Of a stretch of DNA of 64,000 bases, positions 12,684 to 26,300 are shown piece after piece. The notes beneath the pieces are model-generated. The model was not told where the DNA came from, did no database searches, and saw nothing but the letters and a program-made list of their open reading frames with translations. Within the stretch, counting starts at the first letter, position 1. The number at the start of each line of letters is the position of its first letter. This DNA comes from Dimorphilus gyrociliatus (lineage: Eukaryota; Annelida; Polychaeta; Dinophilidae), in assembly GCA_904063045.1 (NCBI GenBank), contig CAJFCJ010000021.1:186001-250000 (forward strand), read 5' to 3'. The position numbers and the translations under genes were made by a program.

Positions 12684-15600
12684 ATGTCGTACGAAACAAG
12701 TTTAAGAACGAAGGAGGTTTGTATTTTATATACATTATACTCATATATATATATATATATACATGTAAATAGAATACTATTCTTTATATAAACTACCAAA
12801 AAAAAATACTACTAATTGATATGAAAAATTTATTGAAACATGTATACACGTCTCATGTAACTAGTATTTGTAAGTTGTATTATTCAATAGTATCCCTTAT
12901 TATAAAAGTGTCCATAATTATCTGATAAATAAGCTTATGGTATCGATCTGTTGTTAAAGGAATATTTAGCTAAATCGCCTTTAAATCCCAATCTAAACTC
13001 TCAAAACATACTTGGTGATGATATTTCAAAATTCAACAATGCTCTTTACGTACCTAATTTTGAAGAGGCGCCATCTATCTCTTCATTATCAATTAAATTA
13101 AACTAATATTTTGCATTACGTATAGGGAAAACGATATTGTTTGTCTTACCTAAAAAGGATTAAACTAATTAAGCTTAAAATAACGCAGGAATTCGATAAC
13201 GAAATTAAGAAGAAACATGAAGAAGAGGCGGTAAAAAGCAGAGGGAGGAAAAAGGCCTGCCCTAGAAAAGTTGTACAAACAGTACCGTCTGAAGGATATA
13301 CCTATGACGATTTAAGCGGTTTAACTAAGGAACAAGTCGAACTTATCGAATTATCACACGACGACGATGAAAAGGGACGAAAGGAATGTAGCGACTGTGG
13401 CGCCATCTTTTCTACTTCCAAGGCATTCTTATATCATTGCCACCGAGCTGCCCATTGTGCGAAATTACCGTTTATATGCAGAGAATGCGACCTAGCATTT
13501 GGCAATAGGAACGTTTTATATGAGCACGCAAGAATACAGCATTCTGAAGGAGTTAAGAAATTGCCATGTCCATTACCAGCTTGTGAGATTTTTAGTGGTA
13601 GCGTGGAACAGGTTAATAGGCATCTAAACGAAGATCATCGTACTCAAATTATAGTAAAAGAAGAAGATTATAACATCTTAGCAAATTTACAAAGTGCCAG
13701 TTTTAAATATACGTGCGAAAATTGCTCGGAATCGTTTCGGTAAGGTCTCTTCAAGTACCTATGTCGCATATTTTTCATTTTTTTCTATCTATCTACATAT
13801 CAATCTATCTATCTCTATCTATCTAAGTATCTAGCTATTTAACAATCTATTCGTTTCATTCTTTTCTTCTTCTGAGATATGTTGAAAGTATCTATAGCAT
13901 ACATAGTAAAATGTATTTATAAACGAAACAATAACAGCGTTTAATCAGTTAAAAATAAGTCGCACCTAAAAAACAAAATACACACAAAGACATTTAGGCC
14001 TAGGAGTATATTGTGTTTTTCTCTTTTTTTTTGAAATTAACGACATAGTATTGTACCACTTACTATGTACGAAAAAGAGATTTTAATAACAGCTTTAAGC
14101 TATTTGAATAATTGAATATTCATATAGAAAGATAATATAGAAAGAAGAAATAATTGAATAATTCCTACTAAATTTTATTAATAAAAGAACATAATTTAAT
14201 TGTGTTTACATGTAATTTTTTATTTTTTTTTTTGCTACTGGACAGAACTCAACTGTCATTCAACTTTCACAAGTATAAAAACTGCAAAACAATAGATGAA
14301 TCGAATCAACCTCATAAATCGTTCCAATGCAAAAGATGTGGATCGAAATTTAATTATAAAAGTCTACTAGTCCTACACCTGCGCAATAAACACAACATCC
14401 TAGCGACCGAATCGACCCTGGACGCCCTAAACGTGCCATCAAAAGCCCAACAATGCATCGATCAATTAGTCAACGTTGTACTTTCGTCGTCTAATCAAAA
14501 AGGTCCAGAGCTGCATAGTGCATTCCCTAGAAATAATATTACACAAATGGATTTTCCAGTGGCAAAAAAGTCGAAAAAGGATGAAAATTTTATGAATAGT
14601 ATAGATAATAATGACGATGCCAGAAAATATGTATGCGCCAAATGCGATGGAAAATTTAATACTATTGAAGAGTTTAAAGTTCACGCGCAAGCCCACACTC
14701 TATCACTAATGTACGAATGTCCTTTAAATAGCTGTGACAAGTATTTATCAAGGGTTAACAACGTGAATAGTCACCTGGTTACGATACACAACGAATTTAG
14801 TTTACAAGTAACCGGAATGGATTATCGATCCGGAAAATATCATATGATTAATCCCTTTAAAGGAGATTTGATGCTTAAGAAGAATCGAAACGAAAACAAC
14901 TCAGAACCAATTAAGCCAAAAAAGAAGCCAGAAGATCCTCAAGAAGGGGAAAAGGTTGGCCAATCTTACTTAATTAAACAGTCGCGCATGCGTATTGGAA
15001 AGGATCGTATTAATCAGAAGTACGAATGCAAAGTTTGTACTTTCAAGTCGTCAAGTGAAAGAATGGTCCTATTACACTTCAGACAGCGTCACAAGAAAAA
15101 TAAAAGGGTTTTCCGTTGCAACTTTTGTTCTAGTCAATTTAACCTCAAATTAACTTTGGAGCGTCATATTGCAACTATTCATTACGATGGTAGCGATATA
15201 AACGCAAATAACGTTAAGGCATCAGAAGGTAGGAGAGATGACAATTTAGCTTATAAGGAAGCCCTTAAGAATAACACAGCACTATGGAGTCTTTTATTCC
15301 AAAATCCGGTACTCACTTTGTCTCAACCAACTTTAGATCCTCTTGTCTTCCAGGATCTCGTATCACAGCAGCTAATGTCTATGTCGTTATTGAATGTACC
15401 GGGAACCCCACCAATTAAAACGAATGAAATCTCTGAAAAGAATCATTCATCGTCTTCCTCAAGCTGCTCTTCCGACTGTGCCGAATTTAAATGTGAAGAT
15501 TGTGGAGCAAACTTTAAACACAAGCCTCATTTACAATACCATCAACGAAAACAAGGACACGGTGGCTTAGAAGGCTTCAAATGCGAGGACTGTGGTATGA

Positions 15601-16212
15601 TATTTGGGGTCAAGGCTCATCTAATAAATCATAGAAGGAAGCATACTGGCGAAAAGCCGTACAGTTGCCCCATTTGTCAGGTGACTTTTAGCAGGGTTGA
15701 TATAGTTAACATTCATCTAAGGAATGTTCATAACTCGGACATTAAGCTATCTACAAAAGATACGTCGCCTCCTAGTGGAACTGTAGCTCCCATTTCGAAA
15801 AATATTACACCGGACAGCGCTGTTCAACCGGAAACTCCCAAAAAGAATCCAATAACACTCACGCAAACTAATGGTCACCCTATCGAAAATCGCTATAAAT
15901 GCTTTGAATGCGGTAAAGTCTTTGAGAGAAGTTATCAGCTCAGTCGCCATAGGTAGGCAAGTTTTATAAACTATATCCTAACAGGTGGCGCTCGATGGAA
16001 ATATCACTCTGATCTCTCGCTTTTTGCATGTTCTTTTAAATATACTTATTATTACAATTGTAATTTATCCACACAGAACTAAAGAAGGTCACGACGGTCG
16101 AGCTCGTCTTAGTTGTCCAATAGATTCGTGTGGGAAGTCATTTGGTCTGAAAAGTGAGTTACAGCGCCATCTCCTGGCACATCGCAACCGTTTGCATTTA
16201 TCTCGCCCATGA
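12684..16212 (+). CDS. C2H2 zinc-finger protein with about 14 fingers
   Basis: Solid exons are 13126-13739, 14246-15952 and 16077-16212, with GT-AG introns and agreeing phases (at least 818 residues). The 5' end is uncertain: the 13126 exon has no in-frame ATG near its start. A short ATG frame at 12684-12716 (11 codons, donor GAG|GTTTGT) joins in phase and is the best candidate first exon. Fingers of the type C-x2/4-C...H-x3/5-H/C run through the protein; both internal introns fall inside fingers. Only one classic TGEKPY linker is present, between the HLINHRRKH finger and the next. A serine-rich low-complexity stretch precedes finger 10 (around 15452-15475). This is a presumed nuclear DNA-binding transcription factor, but I cannot assign an orthologue. 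Confidence 0.85.
13785..13836. repeat. (CTAT)n tetranucleotide repeat in the zinc-finger gene intron
   Basis: Imperfect CTAT/CTATCT repeat lying 45 bases inside the intron 13740-14245. Confidence 0.8.
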
Positions 16213-17184
16213 TCTTAAAATTGAAGAAACTAGTAATGTAAAAAGAAATTTTTAATAAAATACAATGAAGGTCTACTACAAAAGAAGATAATACTAGAAG
16301 CAAGCAAAAGTATAGAAATCAAATAAGAATATCAAGAAAATTTTATGAACAAGATGCTTTTTAATGTGTAAGTGCAATATATTTAGAAACAAAAAATGGG
16401 CTACACGCGTGATCACTGGTTTTATATATACAGTATATATATATTAAATATATATCTATACATATATCGATCACTTTTAGGTTTCAATGATAACTTGTAT
16501 AATAGTAAAATGAAAAGAAACGGCTTTTTTTCCTTCTGTGCAAGTAAACTTTTTAATAGTGAAAAAGATGCTAAAGGTTGAACAAGTGAAAAGCATATAT
16601 TGTAAAAAGGGAAAAGTTTAATAATAATAATAATAAATTATTAAACTAGAAGAATAAATAAAGAAATTATGCTTATATTGATAAATAAGTCATATTTCGT
16701 ATATAAAAAGAAACATTAATTCACAAACTTTTAGAGTTTAGTTTTCTAGAAATTTTTTGACCGAAAAAAAGGAAATTTGCTTTAATTTAAAGAAAACTAA
16801 CCTAAAACAACGAAAAGATGATTTTTAAGCAAATTGTTTTTAATAATTTGTTAAACAATACTTCCTTTTTAGTTGAGTCTCTGCTAATAAATACACAGAT
16901 TATGTATATATGTATTAGAACTTGTTCAACTTTTGTTTGTATTCTATTTTTTCCTTGTTTTTTTTTTCTTTGTCTTTTTAAAGTTAATATTTTTCCATAT
17001 GCTTTGTAAAATCAACTACAACAACAACAGCAACCACAACAAAAATCAATTATTACTCAGCCATTCCTTTATTTGACTGTGATTTATTTCCTTTTCTAAA
17101 AGTATTATTAAGAAAAAAGACGGAAAAATTTTAATTAATTATGTTATTTTAAAGAGAAAACATAAGAAAGGGTTTATTATTGAT

Positions 17185-17215
<31 letters not shown>

Positions 17216-18125
17216 ATACATTCCGTTTGTTAAATTGTTTTTTTTCTTAATTTTCTACTTGAATTGACTAACTTTTTTTAGGTGTATCGTAATTGTTTAC
17301 CTTTTCTAAGTTAAATTGAACTCTTTTTTAAGTTCAATCTTATCTGTTGGATCATGCAAACAAGAAAGATACTTTGTTTATTTTTCTGCCTGCTTTTTGT
17401 TTTTCTTTTTTCATTCTAATTGTTTGTTCTTTGTATTTAAAAAAAAAAGAAAAAGAAACAATGAAAACTGCTAATTTCCCAGCATTCTTACATGTCTTCG
17501 TACTTCCGTAAAAAAAACTTCCACGAATGTTTTGTTCTTCCATTTACTGCTGATTGTCAGTATATCTTCCGATATAAAGTTTTAAGTAGAATGTCTTCAA
17601 AACGAAAAACCAATGATAGTTATGTTTTATTTTTGGGAACTCTTAAAAAACAGAAAGAGACAATTGAAGAGGCTGACGAAGCTGCCCATATTTGGTCACA
17701 AAAAAGTTATCTTTTGCAATGTTCGTTGTAATAGAGAGTGAATTATGATTAGGAGTTAGATTGTGAATAAAAAGAACATTGATGAAAAAACTATATTCTT
17801 CTTCTAATTTATATATTGATATAAAGATTTTATTATAAATTGATGAAACTGTAAAAGCTTCCCGCACGCTTTAAGAAAAAAGACGTCCACACAAACAAAA
17901 TTTTTCTTTGTTGATCAAGCAGATGGCGGTAGCGCAAAAAGTGTTTGTATTATTTACAAAATAATTCACGCTTCAAGACAAACAAACAACAAACGGACGA
18001 AAGAAAAAGAAAAGGAAAATAATAGGCTTTTGCCTGGTCATACACTTGAATTGGTTTTTTTTTAGATAAAGTTTATAATAAAAGATGGTGAGGAAAAAGT
18101 AATAGGTAAACTACTGGAGATCAGT
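16213..18125. other. Convergent intergenic region: zinc-finger 3' UTR and Wnt downstream region
   Basis: A canonical AATAAA at 16254-16259 lies 42 bases past the zinc-finger stop codon and is its likely polyadenylation signal. The rest is AT-rich with (TA)n at about 17184-17210, a CAA-rich patch near 17020 and one AGATGGCG copy (17921-17928). The open frame around 17492-17731 shows no recognisable domain. Confidence 0.6.
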
Positions 18126-18849
18126 CTATCTACATTGATGCACTTCGATGAGCTTAGTACATTTGCTACATTTGATGTAACAACACCAGTAATATTTGCA
18201 ATCGCATCGTTCGACAACTTTTATGCTTTCTGTCGTATAACCTCTTCCACAGCACAATGATTCACAGGAACCATCGCCAACTTCTTCGCAAGTTCTGTTT
18301 AAACGAAAAGAAATAGTTAACGAAACAAAGTAACAAATCTCTTATATAAAAAGATCTTTTATCAAAGAGTTTAAATAAGAAACATGCATAAGATTTTGAG
18401 AAGAAAAATTCCATCCTCGTCTTATTTTATCTCTTTGCGACTCGCACCGACATTTTTAGTTAAGGAAAGAAAAAAAGAGATTTCTTTTTTTATTTAAAAT
18501 TGATGTATACTTGGCAGTTTTCCAATAATTGGTGTATTACTTAGTAGAGGAAGGGAAATAGATAAAATAAATTTCATAATCCTATGTAACTTACCTTCCA
18601 GTCGTTCCCGGAGTTTCAAATCTTTCATCAGCTTTACAATAATCTGGCGATATTGTATAAAAGACAAGTTGGTCTGGTTTAACATTTTTATTGATTGGGG
18701 CTTTCTTGAATGGGTTTGTCACTTTAATCAAAACTCTCTTTTCCTTCTTTTTATTGAATTTTGCCCGAACCTGGATGCTTTCGCCGTACAAGACCTTTAA
18801 ATAAATGTTTGTCGATTAATACCAAACAAAACGCCTATATGTATAAACA

Positions 18850-18890
<41 letters not shown>

Positions 18891-21800
18891 TTTATTTTCA
18901 ATGAATTGTTTACTTGAATATGCTTGCCGATTTTTTCAAGCGATGGCACTATCCGCCAACAACTTTTGGCAGTACAGCTCCCGCTGGTACCGTGGCACCT
19001 ACACTTTTCTTGTACTAATTTATTTGCTACCTGTGAAAAAAAAAACAGGAAACTTTTATAAAAATTTTGAAGGAATTAGCAAAAAAATTGATAAGATGAA
19101 AAGTAAAAAGGTAAGTTAGGGGGAAAAGAAACTTTTTTCGGCTTAGGGATCGTATATTTTCTGAGTTAGGGCAACGGAGCGGAACTTTCCAAAAGGATGT
19201 TTGTAATCTCATCTTTCATTTACTTGGCATCGCTGATAGTGAAAGCCACACATGGCCACGTAGAATGGCGCTTAATCGTGATCGGGCGCATTCGTCTTGA
19301 ATGCTCTAATTCCTTTACAACAGACCGCGCCCGCTGTTTTTCTTTCCTCTCTTTTTCCTGTTTAACTTTACCATTCCCATCCCTTCTTCACCTACCTTTT
19401 TTCCTTCTTTATAAAGCTAAGATAAACAAGAATGTAGGGAACAGATAGAGAATCTTGACTACTCTACCCATTTCCTGCTCTCGATGATATCTATCGCTAA
19501 TATCTGGTTAGACAAGCTGAGCCGCATCGCATAACTTATCATTAGAATCACATTACGTACTACCTTTGCTTAATTAGATCATTCAACTTCTAACATATTC
19601 TTATCATCTTTATATTACGTAACGTACTTTCTTGTTACGCATTCAATAAATTTCCCTACTCTTTTTAGCGGGAAAAAGTTACGAACAGGAAGTTGTTCAA
19701 AAAGCCTTGAGGGGTACATCGGACGTGTTTAAAAGAAAATGGGCGATTACAAGAGCGGGGCGTCTTTCGCTATTCGATGTAAACAATTGTAATTGCTCGA
19801 ATAGGTTTAATAGTAAAATAAATAAAAGTAAAGAAATTGTACTCCCACCAATTTAACTCCTCCCCTACCACTTTTAACAAAGAAAAGAGTGAAGCTTCAA
19901 AGGATTCAAAACATCCAATTTAATATAAATTAATCAACAGCTTATGCATACGTAAATAATAACGAAAATCACCCTCCCAAAAAGCGAACTAAACGAAAGA
20001 AACACCTATAAAAAACAACCTTACAACTTCCGGTTAATCGAATCGAATTGCGTAGGCAACTACAAACAATATAATAGTGTATATACGCTGTATATATACA
20101 TAAATAAAGTACTAAATGCCTGTTGAGTAACTTATCAACTATTTATAATGATTTAGTAATCTTGTACTATTCTATTTACAACATTAAACAAGTGCATTCT
20201 ATTTAGATTACTCTGATATTGAAAACAAAAAACAAAATTGGCTACTTTTTTTTTATTAAAAAAAAAATTACTTTAAAAAACTTTTTTATTGATCCAAAAA
20301 GAAAAGCAATATTTCTAATTTTGTTAATATTTATATTAATCCTTTTAAGGATTCAGGGCTTTAAAAAATTTACGTATGCAAATGATTTATAAGCATTATA
20401 AAGCAATTATCTCCTATATGACCCTCTTAAACTTATTTTTAAATTTCGTAATGGGTTAAACTTACCTAAATATAGGCCTAATGTGCTTGCATTTGTTCGC
20501 TTTATCAACCCGATCTGGCCAAGTTCTTATTTTCTAATCAGCTAGAAATCTTTCGCAGACGGAACCTTCCCAATATTTTTTTGCTTTATTACATTCTTTT
20601 CTCACCGTTAGTTAGGTTTAAATTTTCCACTTTTCCTATTGTTAATCTATTAAATTAGACTAAGGATTTACTTTCCATTCAATTAAATTATCTTACGGGT
20701 CAGTTGGGGCAAAATTGACAAGTAAATAAATAAATAAATGTATAGATAACCAAAACAAAATGGAAAGCTTAAAGTGATATTAACTCACCTGACGTCCAAC
20801 TCTGTTGTTATGTAGATTAGTGAGACTTCTTTTATTTAATCTTAAATTCTTAGTAGGCCTTCTGGTAGTTTTTCGTAGACGTTTGTCCCAAGGAACGTCG
20901 GCGAAGTTTCTTGCAAACTTTGTAGCGAAGCGAAGATTATGACCACATCCTATGAAAGCGTGACGATTTTCCGTCGACATAGCATCGCGAGCTCGCTTAT
21001 CAGGTTCTAACTCCTTTCTTTTTCTTATCTGATTTGTTTAAGCAAAATAAACTGTTCAATAAGGGCTTAATAAAGGAACTATTCATAAAGATAAATAATT
21101 AGAGAAAGTAAGGAATTAACTGAAGAATGCTTTGGAAAAAGAAAAAAAAAACGCTCTTTACTCGAGTTAAACACTTCTTCTTTGTCACAATTCAATTCTC
21201 ACTCCATTTTTTACATTTTTTTCAAGTCAAAACGATAAATAGCTAAATAATTACAAAGGTTGATGGATTTAAAGCTTGTGCGATGTTTCCAACTATACCT
21301 ACCCGGGAGGTGTTACGCGTCATATTCAACTTTAATGGTAGGGTGCTTTTATCTAAACGGCCCCGGGCTCCTAAAATAAAAGAAAACAACCACCCTCCCC
21401 ACCGCCATAAAACCCGCTATATCGACCTAAATTTCGACGCCTATCTGATAAGGTATAGAAAGAAAAACAGTTTAAACGTTTACCGGCGTTCCACAAGAAC
21501 AGCTTGAAATTGACCCAGAAGCGCATGCTTGGGCGATTATTTGAATAAGGCTGGCCGTCGAAAATGCGTGAACGAAAGCCTGTTCTTTACTCCCTAGAAA
21601 AGAGTATAATATTTCAAAATTTATTAAGTTATTAAATGGATTAACTTAAAAAATATTATAAACTATTACAAAGTGCTCTACGTACTATATATATTAATAA
21701 TATTTACTTACCAATTGTTAAATCTCTCGATAACTTTGGAAGTTTTTCAATTGATGAACAATTCCACCGATTCCTACCGAATAGTGTCTTACAAGACTTG

Positions 21801-22462
21801 ATAACTGTTTCGGAAGAATGCTTTAGAACTGGAATAATATCGGCATTCTCTGTACACATTCGGCTTTGATCTTTTGTAAAAATTGTCTCCCTCTTCAAAC
21901 GCCGGCAATCCGACCGTCTCAAAGGGCCATTTTGTCGGCCTACAGCCCTGAAAAGTGTTCAAAAAAGCGTTTTAAAATTACTTAATTAACTTATAGCCGG
22001 CCTTTGATTTATTACGAAATGAGGGTAAATTTTAGAAAGGATTCGTTTACTCATAAAGAATAAAGGGTTCCGCTGAGAGACTTTAACGACCGGTATGTTT
22101 TTTTTCACACTCGAAACCCTTATACAGCCATCTGAGCAATCATATCCCCCACTCGGGCCCTCTTCTACGTATAGAAAGCTAGTTACACAAAGAACATTCA
22201 CATGCCACATTTATCTTATCTTGATTTTTGTGGATTCTTTATAGGCTTTATAATAGAACAATTGAGAGACTATGTAGTTTAGAATAGAGTAAATGAATAA
22301 AGTAGGGTGAATACTATCTTTGTTTTATAAATACATATAAGAATCAAGATAGTAATCTATAATAATAGTAATAATAAAATTTATATAAATAACTTACAGC
22401 CATTTGATAGCAGATGACGTGACAAGAAGATGAAATAATAAACAAGCTGATAGAAGCTTCAT
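18126..22462 (-). CDS. Wnt ligand (secreted lipid-modified glycoprotein), possibly Wnt10- or Wnt9-like
   Basis: Seven coding exons on the minus strand: 22462-22398, 21947-21712, 21593-21484, 21028-20789, 19030-18914, 18794-18595 and 18294-18126. All are GT-AG and phases agree, giving 378 residues. Residues 1-18 form a signal peptide (MKLLSACLLFHLL). The glycosylation site RWNCSS has Asn84. The Porcupine acylation loop reads CRCHGTSGSC with acceptor Ser233. The C-terminal cysteine-rich domain includes SLCCGRGY, VERCDCKYYWCCY and the final HQCR. The protein is secreted via Wntless and binds Frizzled. Subfamily: HNNRVGRQV and CHGTSGSC recall Wnt10, while GCGHNL recalls Wnt9; this is from memory and unresolved. 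Intron 19031-20788 is the longest and has a GC-richer patch at 19200-19340. Confidence 0.97.
18853..18886. repeat. (TA)n microsatellite in a Wnt intron
   Basis: Pure TA repeat of about 34 bases, between exons 5 and 6 of the Wnt gene. Confidence 0.95.
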
Positions 22463-23389
22463 ATTATCTTCTCTTATTATAGAAATATTAAAGAAAAAGC
22501 AATATTCTTGAATCTTTCTCCTTTTAATTTTACCCCTTTTAAATTGTCAAAGTTTTTAAGGAGGTATTCTTTCAATGTTTCCTTTTCTTTCGATATCCAA
22601 TTATCGAAAAGTCCAACTTTTTCTTTGAGATAAGAAAAAAATGAGGCAAAGAGAGATAAATTTTCTTTTTTCCTTTTTTTCTTTTAAATTTCTTTCTGAA
22701 CCCGGCTTAGTCAAGTCTTGTCCAAGATAATATCCATTCTAAACAAAATATATAGAGTGTAATAGAAAAAAGCCTGCTCCGTAAACGATCTTTAATCCTT
22801 TGAGAATACTGCAAACAATGCTAATGAGGCAACCGCTCTTGCTAGAGATCCGAAAATGAATACGTAGTCACATAGCCATTCGATATTTTCGTTGTAGGCG
22901 GAGCTTACCTTTAATTTATGGCTTTGTTTTTTTTCTAACGCCATCTGCAGAGGGCGCTTTTTACAATTAAAAGAAAAGCGAGAACTCGTCAGTTCGCAAC
23001 TATTCTTTCTTATATTCTAATATGTAAACCGTCCTTTTTATTAAGCTTTTGTCAACGAATTCATAAATATGCCTATATGACTACTAAATTGTTTATTTCC
23101 CTAAAAAGTGAAGAAGGATGAGGAAGTTTAACTCTGGTCTACAACGAAATTGTTATTAAAACTTGGAACGAGAAAAACTGATTGGTTTATTTGAGAAAAA
23201 CTAAGATACAAAATAATGGAATACACGAATCCGATAATTAATATTGCTTAATCATATTATCTAATTACATCCTTTTACAAACAAAAAGCATATTCGCAAA
23301 TAAAACAACAATCACACTAAAAATCCGAATAGAAAAAATTATTCTTTGGAAATTATTCTGCTTTCACCCCTTCCTGCCTTGCTTTCCGA
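22463..23389. other. Wnt upstream region and 3' flank of the matrix-protein gene
   Basis: No gene was seen. It contains an AGATGGCG copy (minus strand, about 22938-22946) adjoining AGGGCGC. A candidate AATAAA on the minus strand at 23191-23186 would serve the matrix-protein gene. No clear TATA element for Wnt was found. Confidence 0.45.
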
Positions 23390-26300
23390 TTAACCAAGTA
23401 ATGGATTACGGAATACGCTCTCTTGAATACAATAATAGCTTCCGTATGTGTTCAAGCATCTTGAGCCAGCTGGGCAAGCCTGATTATTCAGGCATTCGTT
23501 TACATCTATTCAATAAAAAAAGAAGGGGTTACATTAAATAATCTTTGAGATGTGGAGCAAACGGCGCCATCTACTGTTTTTATATAGCTTACCTCGGCAA
23601 GTTCTTCTATCACTTTGCAATTGGAAGCCTGGGTAACATGAACAGCTATATGGGTTATTCGCCGTATTGTCATTATTACATATATGTTGACATCTATGCC
23701 CTCGGTAATCCGTTAAGAGGCATTCATTAATTGCTGTTTTATAACAAAGAAAAATTTAAGAATAATATAAATTATTATTGCCAAGAAATATGTAATATCT
23801 GTATTTACCAACGCATTCCCTATGTCTTCTGGAAGGTCCCCAGAAATATAATCCCAAATTTCTATATTCATAGTAACATAGGGTTATTTGTCTTGGGCCA
23901 TAGAAATGAGGCTCTCTGATTCTAACAATTTGATTTTGAGGGCTGTTATCTCCGCAATCGAGGATTGTAGATGTACTAATTTCAAAGCCTTCGCGACAGC
24001 CGCAAGTGTATCCGAAATAACGATCTAGGCAATAGTGATCGCACGAATGATATGGATAATTATTTGGTCGGCTTGCTGATCCAAGACGTTGACACCAATA
24101 AATTGGTGAAAAAGCACCAACACCGCTGCCTCCAGGTGGACCGGGTGGACCCTGTCTTCCTGTTGGCCCTCTTGCGCCATTTATTCCGTTAATTCCATCA
24201 AGACCTCTTGGTCCTTGTGGACCAGTTGCTCCTTGTAAACCGAAACCAGGAGGTCCTCTTTCACCTGTAAATCCCATAGGCCCTGGGATTCCAGTATCAC
24301 CTCTGCCTGCACTTGTACCATCACGCCCTTTAGGTCCTGTAGGTCCTCTTAATCCGTCGAATCCTCTAGGACCTCGCTCACCAGTCCAACCAGGGGGGCC
24401 ATTTGGACCAGGAAGGCCATTAAATCCATCCCTACCATTTGGACCAGGTGCACCAGTATCTCCTTTAGGACCTTGTATACCATTGAAACCATCTCTACCG
24501 GGAGGCCCAGGTCGACCTGTCCAACCCTGAGGTCCTTGGTCTCCGTTTCTTCCAGGTAAACCGTCACTTCCTCTTTGACCGAGTTGACCAGGTTCTCCTT
24601 TAACACCTTTTTGTCCAAAACCATCTCTTCCTGCTAGTCCAGTATCTCCTTGAAGGCCTCTGGGGCCAGTGAAACCCCTTGGGCCTGTAAATCCTGTAAA
24701 TCCTGTAGGACCGGTTGGTCCTTGACGACCGTCAAAACCTCTTGGACCGGTTTCACCTATCAAAAAATAAGACATCATAAATAAAATCAAGCAGTGATTT
24801 TGGAAAACAGAAACTTTGGATATGTTACCTCTTATACCCTGAGAACCATCTCTTCCTGGAGGACCCCTTAATCCAGATGATCCAGTGTTTCCTGGGGGCC
24901 CTTGTCTACCTTCTCGACCGGGAGCTCCGGTAAAACCTGTGAAGCCTGTTGGTCCTGTTGGACCTGGGTTTCCTCGAGGACCGTCAAAACCTCTTGGACC
25001 AGATTCTCCTGTAGCGCCTAAGGGGCCAGAAAATCCTTGAGGACCTCTTGGTCCAGTCGGACCTCGAACACCGGTGTCTCCTGTCCAACCAGGTGATCCT
25101 AATCTTCCGGGTTGTCCTAAAAATTAAATATGATTATAAAGTTGAGACCCTAAATAAATGCTAAAATCTGTTACCTGTATCTCCGGGAGGTCCAGTCCAT
25201 CCTCTGTCGCCGGTCCATCCAGGACCTCCTGGAGGCCCTCTAGGTCCAGGATTGCCATCGAATCCTCTTGGTCCAGTTTCACCTGTTGCACCAAAATCTC
25301 CCCTAGGTCCTCGAGGTCCCGAAAAACCGATGGGTCCTGGTGGTCCGACAGGACCTTCTCGCCCACGTGGACCAGTTGAACCAGTAAATCCGGTGGGACC
25401 AGATGGTCCTTGACGGCCTTGAATGCCTTGACGGCCTTCTGGACCAATTTCTCCCTTACGACCCTGTGGACCTTCTCTCCCTGTGTCTCCGGGTCTACCT
25501 TTTTGTCCAGTTGCTCCCAAATCTCCTGGCGGGCCACTTATACCATCAGATCCCCTACCTCCAGCTGGACCTGTCGGTCCTGGTGGTCCACGAGCGCCAG
25601 TGAATCCAGTGAAACCAGTTGGACCAGTGGGACCGGCATTACCAGATGCTCCTGTTCTACCATCTTGACCAGGTGGTCCGGGACGTCCAGTTAAACCTGT
25701 AGGACCGGTTGCACCTGTTGATCCTGTTAAACCAGTTGGACCAGTTGCTCCAGTGCTTCCTGTTTCACCTTGTATACCGGGATCACCTCTGTTTCCTTGA
25801 GGGCCTAGAGGTCCTCTTGGTCCAGTAAAGCCTTGCTCACCTTTTTGGCCATCAAATCCTCGAGGACCTCTACTTCCGGCCTCTCCTTTATTACCAATTG
25901 GACCTATTAAAGGGGTATGATGTAACCATATATATATAATCTATTTCTGCTTTAAAAACTCAAACCTATTCTCCCAGTGTCTCCCTGAGGTCCACGGGAA
26001 CCGATTCCGGAATCTCCTCTGTTGCCTTTTGGACCTATTGGGCCAGTAAAACCTCTTTCTCCCTTAAGCCCATCCCTTCCATTATTACCCGGCTGACCAG
26101 TGAAACCTCGTGAACCATCAAGTCCCCGATCACCACGTTCTCCTTTAAAGCCTGTACTACCCATCTCTCCTTTGGATCCTTTGGTACCAGGAAGTCCATC
26201 TCTGCCATTACTACCATTACTACCATCAAATCCTCGTTCACCTTTTTGTCCAATCTCACCCTTCCTGCCTTGTGGACCAATTCTACCGGTATCTCCTTGA

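Noticed and set aside
19027-19212. Minus-strand open frame between Wnt exons 4 and 5
   Set aside because: It lies in the intron upstream of a good acceptor; the Wnt protein is complete without it.
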